A DNA stretch of 64,000 bases from Bacillota bacterium (lineage in GTDB: Bacteria > Bacillota > Clostridia > Christensenellales > Christensenellaceae). The stretch spans positions 1 through 64,000 of the forward strand of contig JAEWMJ010000034.1 of NCBI GenBank assembly GCA_023393165.1, given 5' to 3'. Both the position numbers and the translations under genes were made by a program. The notes below the pieces were generated by a model that made no database searches, had not been told where the DNA came from, and saw only the letters and a program-made list of their open reading frames with translations. Positions 34,230-41,117 of this stretch are shown here, one piece after another (position 1 is the first letter of the stretch; every line of letters starts with the position of its first letter).

Positions 34230-34517
34230 CTAGAACGCAGTGGTCTCACCTTCCAGCGTGATATTGTCAAGTACGCCGCAGATCGTGATATCGGCGATAA
34301 TTTTATTGTCGCAAAGCAGCATGTTTGCCGCGCCGCCGTCCACATTCACCAGGACATAGTCTCCTATGCCGGCGTCCGCGCAGTCAAACGCAACCTGCCT
34401 GGCGCCGTCCGGTTTCAGGTTCCCGTCCAGGTATTCTATGATCATGAGCTTATAGCCGTAATGGTCCCGGTCTTTCACCGTGGATACGACATTGCCTACT
34501 ACACGCGCGATCCTCAA
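34230..34517 (-). CDS. BMC-P shell vertex protein (EutN/CcmL family), copy 3
   Basis: A 95-residue pentamer-forming protein of the EutN/CcmL type (Pfam03319). The opening MRIARVVGNVVSTVKDRDHY and KLMIIEYL are typical; the middle DCADAGIGDYVLVNVDGGAA is the usual conserved loop. BMC-P pentamers close the vertices of the shell. One of three copies in this operon, each with different sequence; this one ends in a short acidic tail. Confidence 0.9.
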   Translation of the reverse strand: MRIARVVGNVVSTVKDRDHYGYKLMIIEYLDGNLKPDGARQVAFDCADAGIGDYVLVNVDGGAANMLLCDNKIIADITICGVLDNITLEGETTAF

Positions 34518-34540
34518 ATTTCACACCTCTTACACCGATA

Positions 34541-34813
34541 TTATTTTGCGGGCAGTATTCCTTCCACATCGTCATGCGGGCTTGGGATCACATGCACGCC
34601 GTAAAGGTCTCCTACGCGTTTTGCGGCGGCGGCTCCCGCGTCCACGGCTGCTTTCACCGCGCCCACATCTCCGCGCACCATAACGGTTACCAGACCGGAA
34701 CCGATCTGTTCTTTGCCGATCAGGCGCACGTTTGCGGCCTTAACCATTGCGTCCGCCGCTTCTATGGCGCCGATCAATCCCTTTGTTTCTACCATTCCCA
34801 ATGCTTCTTTCAT
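34541..34813 (-). CDS. BMC-H shell protein (PduA-like), copy 2
   Basis: A 90-residue hexamer-forming shell protein with one BMC domain. MVETKGLIGAIEAADAM and the pore loop IGSGLVTVMVRGDVGAV match PduA-type facets, and the C-terminal HVIPSPHDDVEGILP is conserved. It differs from the copy at 35259 at only five of 88 residues. The pore loop G-S-G suggests passage of small polar metabolites. Ribosome site AGGAG upstream. Confidence 0.93.
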   Translation of the reverse strand: MKEALGMVETKGLIGAIEAADAMVKAANVRLIGKEQIGSGLVTVMVRGDVGAVKAAVDAGAAAAKRVGDLYGVHVIPSPHDDVEGILPAK

Positions 34814-34898
34814 TTTGATTCTCCTCTTCCTAATAATTGTTATAACAAGATATGTAATCAGAAGTTTTGCGCAAGCAAAACAACCTTAACAGCGTTTC

Positions 34899-34986
34899 AA
34901 CGAGGCGGGGGATATATGCCCGCCGCCTGAACACCAAAGCGGTACCCCACCGCCTATAGAAGCGGGGGAAATTTTTCCGCCTCGTT
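34899..34986. repeat. Long inverted-repeat element between shell-gene pairs
   Basis: AACGAGGCGG (34899-34908) and CCGCCTCGTT (34977-34986) are perfect 10-base arms flanking ~68 GC-rich bases with further local hairpins (GCGG/CCGC). The right arm reaches into the last codon of the upstream BMC-P gene. It fills the 171-base gap between the two BMC-H/BMC-P modules. It may be a small mobile palindrome or an mRNA-stability or attenuation structure. Confidence 0.55.
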
Positions 34987-35251
34987 ATAATTGTTCATTA
35001 TAATCATCTATAAAACCGACGATGGCTACATCCGCAGGCGTCAGTTTTTTTCTGAACATCCTTGCAGCTTCCTTGGAGCCGATCAGGTTTACAAAATCGC
35101 CCGCCCCGGCCTGCCCGGTGGAATCCGCGGCAATGACCAGCCCCGCCTCTTTGCCGTTTTCAATCAGGCGGACCGCCAGCAGGGGTATATTCTGCAAATT
35201 TTTGTCCTTTACCGTAGCGACTACGCTTCCGACCACCTTGCCTGTATACAT
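34985..35251 (-). CDS. BMC-P shell vertex protein (EutN/CcmL family), copy 2
   Basis: An 88-residue EutN/CcmL-like pentamer protein: MYTGKVVGSVVATVKDKN, then LLAVRLIENG and AADSTGQAGAGDFVNLIGSKEA. The longer possible frame overlaps the upstream shell gene; the ATG at 35251 is chosen because it gives the family's usual N-terminus and has a TGAGG site upstream. It starts eight bases after the stop of the BMC-H gene, so the two form a coupled pair. Confidence 0.9.
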   Translation of the reverse strand: MYTGKVVGSVVATVKDKNLQNIPLLAVRLIENGKEAGLVIAADSTGQAGAGDFVNLIGSKEAARMFRKKLTPADVAIVGFIDDYNEQL

Positions 35252-35258
35252 GGACGCC

Positions 35259-35582
35259 TCATTTGGACTCGGCGGACGAGTTCTTGGCGACCCTGGTAGG
35301 AGCGGCGGGGGCCTTTTTGGGAAGTATGCCTTCCACATCGTCGTGCGGACTTGGGATCACATGCACGCCGTACAGTTCGCCTACGCGTTTGGCTGCGGCG
35401 GCGCCCGCGTCAACGGCTGCTTTCACCGCGCCCACGTCTCCGCGCACCATCACGGTCACCAGTCCCGAACCGATTTTCTCTTTACCCTCCAAAGATACGT
35501 TTGCGGCCTTTACCATTGCGTCGGCAGCCTCTATGGCTCCGATCAGGCCTCTTGTTTCTACCATTCCCAATGCTTCTTTCAT
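35259..35582 (-). CDS. BMC-H shell protein (PduA-like), copy 1, with C-terminal tail
   Basis: A 107-residue single-BMC-domain shell protein. The first 88 residues are nearly identical to copy 2 (five differences). It adds a ~19-residue tail rich in Lys, Ala, Pro and Ser (KKAPAAPTRVAKNSSAESK), probably disordered on one face of the hexamer. It would form the main facets of the shell. GGAGG lies upstream of the ATG. Confidence 0.93.
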   Translation of the reverse strand: MKEALGMVETRGLIGAIEAADAMVKAANVSLEGKEKIGSGLVTVMVRGDVGAVKAAVDAGAAAAKRVGELYGVHVIPSPHDDVEGILPKKAPAAPTRVAKNSSAESK

Positions 35583-35594
35583 AATTAACCTCCA

Positions 35595-36143
35595 TTAAAG
35601 AATTGCTTTTAGAATATCCGGATGAGCGGAAGGAATCACAACGCTCTGCGACATAAGCCCTTTCACATCCTCCATTTCACCCGCCGCCTGCACCGCCGCC
35701 TTTACCGCGGCGACATCCCCCGTCAGGAGAATAAACGATTTGCCGCCCAGGCCGCGCCCCAAGCGGACCTCGGTGAGATGCACATCCGCAGCCTTGACCG
35801 CACGGTCGGCCACAAGCACCGCCGCGCACAGCGAAAAAGTTTCCATGACGCCGATGGAATCGGCTTTGGGCGCTTCCGAACATGCATTGATCGCGCGGGG
35901 AACCTCCGGGTGGATATTGGGAATCACCATGCTGTCCACCAGCGTCTGCCCCGCAGTCTCGCTTCCCGCCTTCACGCTGGCATTCACCGCAGCGACATCC
36001 CCGGTGACCACCACAATGAATTTTCCGGCGCAAACCGTCTGCGCGGCGGAAAGCTCCACCATGGCGGCTTTCATCATAGCGTCTCCCGCCTCGATCCCAA
36101 CGGGTATACTGATTGTTTCTATCATTCCCAGCGAATAATTCAT
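35595..36143 (-). CDS. BMC-T shell protein, PduT-like with Cys38
   Basis: A 182-residue shell protein with two fused BMC domains (residues ~3-90 and ~95-180), forming trimers. The first domain has TVCAGKFIVV with Cys38, the position that holds a pore-centred 4Fe-4S cluster in Salmonella PduT (known from that protein). It begins five bases after the stop of the PduS-like gene, its likely redox partner. It therefore probably conducts electrons through the shell. No second, PduB-like BMC-T is present in the operon. Confidence 0.9.
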   Translation of the reverse strand: MNYSLGMIETISIPVGIEAGDAMMKAAMVELSAAQTVCAGKFIVVVTGDVAAVNASVKAGSETAGQTLVDSMVIPNIHPEVPRAINACSEAPKADSIGVMETFSLCAAVLVADRAVKAADVHLTEVRLGRGLGGKSFILLTGDVAAVKAAVQAAGEMEDVKGLMSQSVVIPSAHPDILKAIL

Positions 36144-36147
36144 AACC

Positions 36148-37449
36148 TTACTCTCTTATCTCTATAATATCCTGACCGGCTTCCGTGACCGTCCCGGAAA
36201 TGCTGGCGTGGATCTTGGCGCCCATTCCCTGCGGATCGGCTATGAGCTGTCCTTTTTGCACCGGGTCGCCCGGACGGACAACCGGCGAAGCCGGAACGCC
36301 GATATGTATTTTGAGGGGGATCCGGACAACGCTTGCATGGACCTGGCCTTCCATCGGGGACGGAACGTCGTATTGGCTTACCCCCAGCCGCGCGATCAGG
36401 CGGGAAGTGGGTACTTTTTTTTCTTCCATTCCGCGGTCAGCGCCGCCGTACACCTCTTTTTTGGGTTTTACGCCGTTCCTTAAAAGCTGCGCCTTTAACC
36501 CCTGCGTTATCTTGGAGGGTTTCAGGCCGAAGTTGCAGGCGAAATAGGTGCAGATCCCGCAGTCGCAGCAGGAGAAAATTCCGTTGTAGTCTCCCAGCAG
36601 GTTCTCGTCGCCGTAGGCCGCGGCCATCATGGCTTTATGGGGCAGTACGTGCAGTCCCAGCGAATTCCTGGGACACATCTGGGTACACTGCGAGCACTGG
36701 CAGCACACCGCCTTTGCAAGCCGGATATCCATATCGCCGCCCAGTTTCTTTTGAATCAGCGGATGATCCCTGGGCATGCAGAGTATCCCGCCCGTCGTCT
36801 TTGTGACCACAGTTTCCATATCGTCCGTTACAAATCCCATGCAGGGGCCGCCTATGATAATTGTACAATCGCCGGTCACTCCGCCCGCCGCTTCAACCAG
36901 CAGGCGGATGGGCGTCCCTATAGGCGCCGATACTGTCAGCGGACGCCTGACCGCGCCGCCGACGGTGACATACTTATCTGTTACGGGAATGCCGCGCAGG
37001 GCGTCGTATATGTTTACCAGCGTGCTGACGTTCACGACGATCGCGCCCACATCCAGAGGCAGTCCGCCGGTGGGTACCACCCGTCCCGTCACTTCATAGA
37101 TGATCTGCTGCTCGTCCCCTGCGGGGTAGTAGCTTTCCATCAGATGCAGCTTGATGGGGGTTCCTTCTATGCCCTTTTTGAGCGCGGCCACAGCATCCCC
37201 GTAATGCTCTTTGGTTGCGATCACGCCGTATTTGGCGCCGGTCTGCTCCATGACCGCCATCATCGCGAGTGCGATCTCCCTGGCGTATTTCTGCATTACC
37301 TGCTGGTCGACGCGCAGGAGCGGTTCGCATTCCGCGCCGTTTGCGATCACATATTCCGCGCTGCAATTCACTTTTACATGAGTGGGAAATCCCGCGCCGC
37401 CCGCGCCGACAACGCCGGCGTCCTGAATACGCTCTAATATACTGCTCAT
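36148..37449 (-). CDS. pduS: PduS-like (RnfC-related) Fe-S flavoprotein of the BMC
   Basis: A 433-residue redox protein related to RnfC/NuoF: GAGGAGFPTHVK near the N-terminus, an FMN/NADH-binding region, an SLBB-like segment, and two 4Fe-4S sites, C249-x2-C252-x2-C255-x3-C259-P and C294-x2-C297-x2-C300-x4-C305. In the Pdu system PduS reduces cobalamin. No B12 enzyme is encoded here, so it more likely oxidises NADH inside the shell and passes electrons to the PduT-like pore protein. ATGA overlap with the aldehyde dehydrogenase gene. Confidence 0.88.
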   Translation of the reverse strand: MSSILERIQDAGVVGAGGAGFPTHVKVNCSAEYVIANGAECEPLLRVDQQVMQKYAREIALAMMAVMEQTGAKYGVIATKEHYGDAVAALKKGIEGTPIKLHLMESYYPAGDEQQIIYEVTGRVVPTGGLPLDVGAIVVNVSTLVNIYDALRGIPVTDKYVTVGGAVRRPLTVSAPIGTPIRLLVEAAGGVTGDCTIIIGGPCMGFVTDDMETVVTKTTGGILCMPRDHPLIQKKLGGDMDIRLAKAVCCQCSQCTQMCPRNSLGLHVLPHKAMMAAAYGDENLLGDYNGIFSCCDCGICTYFACNFGLKPSKITQGLKAQLLRNGVKPKKEVYGGADRGMEEKKVPTSRLIARLGVSQYDVPSPMEGQVHASVVRIPLKIHIGVPASPVVRPGDPVQKGQLIADPQGMGAKIHASISGTVTEAGQDIIEIRE

Positions 37450-38867
37450 ATGATTCTAAAATCACCCTTCAGCACGCAGCGCCTTTTTCTGGTAAACGTC
37501 TGCGCGCTGGTAAGGCCCTCTCCGGTAGGTGTTGCTATTGTGAGGGTGGCATAGCCCTCTCCTTCAAATCCAAGGCCCGAATAGGAAGGCGCGTTTTTAA
37601 CGAATATGGTGGTGTTCATGGCCTTTGCCGCCTTGGACATGTTTTTGATGTTGGTGGAATGTATCATAGCCGAATGGTGGCATCCTTTTTCCGCGCGGAT
37701 GGATTCCCGCACGGCCTCGTCTATGCCGTGCACGCGGACACAGGCGAGCACCGGCATGAGCATTTCGGTCATGACAAACGGATGGTTTCTGTCCACCTCC
37801 GCGATCACCAGCCTGGGATTGCCTGTGAAGGCGACCCCGCTGTCCTTGAGGATCAGCGCCGCGTCCCTGCCGACATATTTCCTGTTTACCACCCATTCGT
37901 TGTCTTTTTGGATCAGAACGCAGGAGGCGATCTTGTCGATATCCGCGCCCGATACCCTGTATGCGCCGTTTTTCTCCATCTCGCGCATCAGCTCGTCAAA
38001 TACCGTATTAAAAGCGAACACTTCTTTTTCGGCAACGCAAAGCACGTTGTTGTCAAAGCTTGCGCCGTCCACGATGTGTTTGGCGGCTTCCTTGACGCAG
38101 GCCGTATCGTCCACAATGACAGGAGGATTTCCCGGACCGGCGGCCACCACTTTTTTGCCTATCTTCATCGCGACCGCCACCACCGCTTCGCCGCCGGTTA
38201 TGGAGAGCATCGGGATGTCCTTATGTTCCATGATGATCTTGCCGCTCTCCAGCGTGGGCTCTTTCACCGTGGTAATCAGCGCGCCCGGACCGCCCGCGGC
38301 AACAATGGCCTCGTTCAGTATCCGCATCGCTTCCTGCGAGGATTTTTTTGCCGCCGGATGCGGATTGTATACCACCGCGTTGCCTGCGGCGATCATGCTG
38401 ATGGAATTATTGATTACCGTTGAAGTAGGATTGGTGGAAGGCGTAATGGAGCCGATCACGCCGAAAGGAGCGCTTTCCACAAGGGTGAGCCCGTTGTCAC
38501 CGCTGAACGCGGCGGTGTGGAGATCCTCTATGCCGGGCGTTTTATCCGCCGCCAGGAGATTTTTGGCCGTCTTATGCTCCACATGGCCGTATCCCGTTTC
38601 CTCATGTGTGATCCTGGCCAGGTATCCGGCGTTCATGCGGGCTGCCGCGCGCATTGCTTCGATCAGTTTTGAGCGCTGCTCCAGCGTCATTTCCATCAGT
38701 TCGGCCTGCGCGTTTTTGGCCGCGGCCACGGCGCCCTCGGCGTTGTCAAACAGCCACTGGTTTTTATTGAAGACGGCCGGCGCGCCGGCAAACCCCTGAC
38801 CGCCGCCCAATATCCGGTCTACCGTGCTTTTGATTATTTCATTGATTTGTTCATCCGTGTAACCCAT
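37446..38867 (-). CDS. CoA-acylating aldehyde dehydrogenase (PduP/EutE-like)
   Basis: A 473-residue enzyme oxidising a short aldehyde to acyl-CoA with NAD and CoA inside the shell. The catalytic Cys277 lies in DNNVLCVAEKEVF and the cofactor region has ITPSTNPTSTVI. Residues ~4-20 (TDEQINEIIKSTVDRIL) form an amphipathic encapsulation helix followed by a Gly/Ala linker. Such enzymes act on acetaldehyde, propionaldehyde or lactaldehyde; sequence alone does not decide. Its product would go to PduL. It is the core enzyme that ties the aldolases to energy conservation. Confidence 0.93.
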   Translation of the reverse strand: MGYTDEQINEIIKSTVDRILGGGQGFAGAPAVFNKNQWLFDNAEGAVAAAKNAQAELMEMTLEQRSKLIEAMRAAARMNAGYLARITHEETGYGHVEHKTAKNLLAADKTPGIEDLHTAAFSGDNGLTLVESAPFGVIGSITPSTNPTSTVINNSISMIAAGNAVVYNPHPAAKKSSQEAMRILNEAIVAAGGPGALITTVKEPTLESGKIIMEHKDIPMLSITGGEAVVAVAMKIGKKVVAAGPGNPPVIVDDTACVKEAAKHIVDGASFDNNVLCVAEKEVFAFNTVFDELMREMEKNGAYRVSGADIDKIASCVLIQKDNEWVVNRKYVGRDAALILKDSGVAFTGNPRLVIAEVDRNHPFVMTEMLMPVLACVRVHGIDEAVRESIRAEKGCHHSAMIHSTNIKNMSKAAKAMNTTIFVKNAPSYSGLGFEGEGYATLTIATPTGEGLTSAQTFTRKRRCVLKGDFRII

Positions 38868-38918
38868 ATCCTAAACCTCTTTATTCAATAATTTACCGTT
38901 TTCAGGGGCCCGCGAAAA

Positions 38919-39245
38919 TTATTTTTGGGGCCTTTCTTTTGCGGACTCCCTCTCGCTTTTATCAAAAATCCGCTTGCCTTCCATATCGATGCTGTCTATG
39001 ATCGCGACTATGGAATTGTCCACCGGTTTGGCGTCCGTCAGTTCGGTCTGGCGGGAGGAGCTTCCCCCCACGATCATCACGATCTCGCCGACGCCCGCGC
39101 CAATGGCGTCCACGCTGACGATGGGCGCGCCTTTTTCCTCAAATGTATCCAGATCGATCGCCCGCACAATCATGAGCTTTAAGCCCAGCATTTTATCCGA
39201 TTTGTTTGTGCTGACCACGGTTCCCTTTACTCTCGCTATCTGCAT
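38919..39245 (-). CDS. BMC-P shell vertex protein (EutN/CcmL family), copy 1
   Basis: A 108-residue EutN/CcmL-like pentamer protein (MQIARVKGTVVSTNKSDKML, VDAIGAGVGEIVMIVGGSSS). It has a ~15-residue charged tail (KSERESAKERPQK). Adjacent to the PduM-like gene with no gap. Of the three copies this one is closest to PduN-type sequences. Confidence 0.9.
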   Translation of the reverse strand: MQIARVKGTVVSTNKSDKMLGLKLMIVRAIDLDTFEEKGAPIVSVDAIGAGVGEIVMIVGGSSSRQTELTDAKPVDNSIVAIIDSIDMEGKRIFDKSERESAKERPQK

Positions 39246-39905
39246 TCAATTACCCTGCCATTCTATCTTGATTTTGAGTTCGCCTGCGCGGTCCCGCGCC
39301 GCCGGCGTTACGATTGCACCTTTTGCGCACAGGATCCTTGTATTCTTTTTACGGTACGCCTCCATGACCTCGTTTTCGGTCACCAGGCTGAGGCCGTCTT
39401 TTTCCCCTTCGCCGCCGCCGTACGTAAACACCGCCACGCCCATTTCCACCAGCGTATCCAACGCTTCGGAAATTTTCTGGTAAAAAGTGCCCCGTTTATA
39501 CCTGGGAGGGGTGTAGTCCAGCATGATATGCACGTTTTTTCCCCACAGGAGGGAACGCACAAAGATATTCTCCAGGCACCCTTCGTCCATGCCGCTCGCC
39601 ATGTTCTGCAGCATGCTTACACGGGGGGACAGCAGGACGATGCTTTCGCTCCCTGCGGCTTCCGCGATCAATTCCTGCTCGCTTTTTTCCTCTACTTCCA
39701 GTTCCGGAGCCGAGTATTTGGCGTTCAGGGCGGCTATATGGACGCGCCCGCCGAAATGCTCCCAAATGGAGACTTTGGCGTCGTTTCCGCGCGCGACATG
39801 GTCGCAGACGATCACAAGAGCTTCCGGATCTTTCTTTTCCTCCGGCTGTTCATTGAAGCGCCGTACGATTTCGTCTGCAATTTTTTTGATCAGCTCACTA
39901 TCCAC
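39246..39905 (-). CDS. PduM-like microcompartment protein
   Basis: A 219-residue protein that aligns, by eye, with Salmonella PduM at both ends: an N-terminal helix (MDSELIKKIADEIVRRF) and the C-terminal KNTRILCAKGAIVTPAARDRAGEL. The middle is longer than in PduM (163 residues). PduM is needed for proper Pdu shell formation; its biochemical role is unknown. It starts with GTG directly after the pduL stop (TAAGTG) and is followed immediately by a BMC-P gene. Assignment is by partial similarity. Confidence 0.7.
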   Translation of the reverse strand: MDSELIKKIADEIVRRFNEQPEEKKDPEALVIVCDHVARGNDAKVSIWEHFGGRVHIAALNAKYSAPELEVEEKSEQELIAEAAGSESIVLLSPRVSMLQNMASGMDEGCLENIFVRSLLWGKNVHIMLDYTPPRYKRGTFYQKISEALDTLVEMGVAVFTYGGGEGEKDGLSLVTENEVMEAYRKKNTRILCAKGAIVTPAARDRAGELKIKIEWQGN

Positions 39906-40550
39906 TTAAACGATCTCCAGATAATCCCCGTTTTTGATATTCGCGGCGTTTGCCTCGTCCGTGTCTATATGCAGCTCCAGTTCATGCCCTTCCCCGCACC
40001 GCACATGCACCTGATTGAGTATGATACCGCGCGGCCCGGATTTTTTAAGATTTATGATATCGCCGCTTTTCAGGCCGTACACTTTCCCCTGTTCCGTTGA
40101 GAGATGCACATGCCGCAGGGAAACGATCACGCCTTTCTCCAGATGCACCTGGCCCGCGGGCCCCATAATCACGCAGCCCGGCGTTCCCGCAAGATCCCCG
40201 GAAAGCCTGACGGCAGGCTTGATCCCCAATACGAAAGAATCCGTTATGGAAATCTCGACCTGCGATTCCGGCCGCGCCGGTCCCAAAACGCGAACCTTGT
40301 CGATCCCGCCTTTTGGGCCCTGTACCAGCACCGTTTCATTGCATGCGTACTGCCCCGGCTGGGACAGTTTTTTTATGCTGTTTAATTTGTAATCAGCTCC
40401 GAACAGAATTTGGATATGTTCCTTTGAGAGATGCACATGCCGGTTTGATACCGCTGCCGGAATATAGTACAGCTTTTGATCGGCGAACTCCGCCAGCACC
40501 GCGGCGCGGACAGCTAATTCCATATCCTGTTTATCCTGTATATTTATCAT
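39906..40550 (-). CDS. pduL: Phosphotransacylase PduL
   Basis: A 214-residue PduL enzyme that converts acyl-CoA and phosphate to acyl phosphate, recycling CoA inside the shell. Two PduL barrels are visible: SNRHVHLS (H38, H40) and RHVHLS (H147, H149), plus a C-terminal GHELELHIDTDEA; these histidines bind zinc in characterised PduL. The N-terminal ~25 residues are helical and may target it to the shell. It is the first gene of the BMC operon, preceded by a promoter with operator dyads. Acyl phosphate would be used for ATP by an acetate kinase encoded elsewhere. Confidence 0.92.
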   Translation of the reverse strand: MINIQDKQDMELAVRAAVLAEFADQKLYYIPAAVSNRHVHLSKEHIQILFGADYKLNSIKKLSQPGQYACNETVLVQGPKGGIDKVRVLGPARPESQVEISITDSFVLGIKPAVRLSGDLAGTPGCVIMGPAGQVHLEKGVIVSLRHVHLSTEQGKVYGLKSGDIINLKKSGPRGIILNQVHVRCGEGHELELHIDTDEANAANIKNGDYLEIV

Positions 40551-40614
40551 ATCGAAACAATCCTTTTTGATTTATTTCTATGAAACTATATACCAATCAT
40601 TCATTTATGCTTTA

Positions 40615-40643
40615 AGAATACTGTTACCGTTTTTCAAAGTCAA
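40615..40643 (-). promoter_or_regulatory. Promoter of the BMC operon
   Basis: On the minus strand TTGACT (plus 40638-40643), a 17-base spacer and TATTCT (plus 40615-40620). It is 65 bases before the pduL ATG. The spacer contains TTGAA, a half-site of the dyads just upstream. Confidence 0.6.
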
Positions 40644-40649
40644 TAAGAA

Positions 40650-40674
40650 TTGAAATATTATTCAAAAGTTGAAT
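40650..40674. promoter_or_regulatory. Overlapping TTGAA/TTCAA dyads, candidate SorC/DeoR operator
   Basis: TTGAAATATTATTCAA (40650-40665) and ATTCAAAAGTTGAAT (40660-40674, perfect) overlap immediately upstream of the -35 box. They resemble the DeoR operator of B. subtilis as I recall it (ATTGAA/TTCAAT halves with another half-site between -35 and -10). The SorC-family gene at 32345 is the likely ligand-responsive binder. Confidence 0.55.
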
Positions 40675-40847
40675 CTTTTTTCACATTCGTCTGATCATAT
40701 TTTTTGAAGCTGAAATTTGTTGCATTTTCCATGTGAAAAAACAATCAATCTTGAAATCTTATTCCGAAAAATACCATGATGTCAGTTATATTATAAAGTA
40801 TATAATTAATATTTACAATACAAATAATACAAATCCATGCCACTGAT

Positions 40848-40944
40848 AAAGCCCAACTACTGCGTTATTTCTCCGCCTGTTCCTCAGCGTAGATCAAACT
40901 ACGCTTGCGTCGCAGTACTCGAAATGCCTTGTATTTGGGCTTTT
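40848..40944. repeat. Palindromic interspersed repeat, copy A
   Basis: About 97 bases bounded by AAAGCCCA (40848-40855) and TGGGCTTT (40936-40943), with a central hairpin AGCGTAG/CTACGCT. A shortened, inverted copy lies at 47713-47782. It has no coding value. It sits in the 567-base gap between pduL and the helicase gene, which is otherwise AT-rich with nothing else seen beyond the BMC promoter. Confidence 0.7.
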
Positions 40945-41117
40945 CAGCGGCCTTCACCACCAGATAAAAATACTAATATATACATTTTTATCATCAATTC
41001 TTTAATAATATGCCAATATTCAGATTTTTTGGTTTGTCAGCAGGATTTTCAACAGGCTCCGAAAAGGGTATAATTATAACAATGCAATGAAAAACCCTCT
41101 GCGATAAGGATATTGAT

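Noticed and set aside
34899..34986. CRISPR or tRNA-like structure
   Set aside because: A single inverted repeat without repeated units or a cloverleaf; no array was seen anywhere in the window.
37269..38423. 384-codon open frame on the plus strand
   Set aside because: Antisense to the BMC aldehyde dehydrogenase and the start of the PduS-like gene.
26962..40550. Possible Pdu, Eut or glycyl-radical BMC
   Set aside because: No diol dehydratase, ethanolamine lyase, GRE or activase reads in any frame of the operon; aldolases occupy the place of the signature enzyme.
40837..41073. 78-codon frame in the gap between pduL and helicase
   Set aside because: It runs through the palindromic repeat and has no ribosome site; its sequence is that of the repeat.
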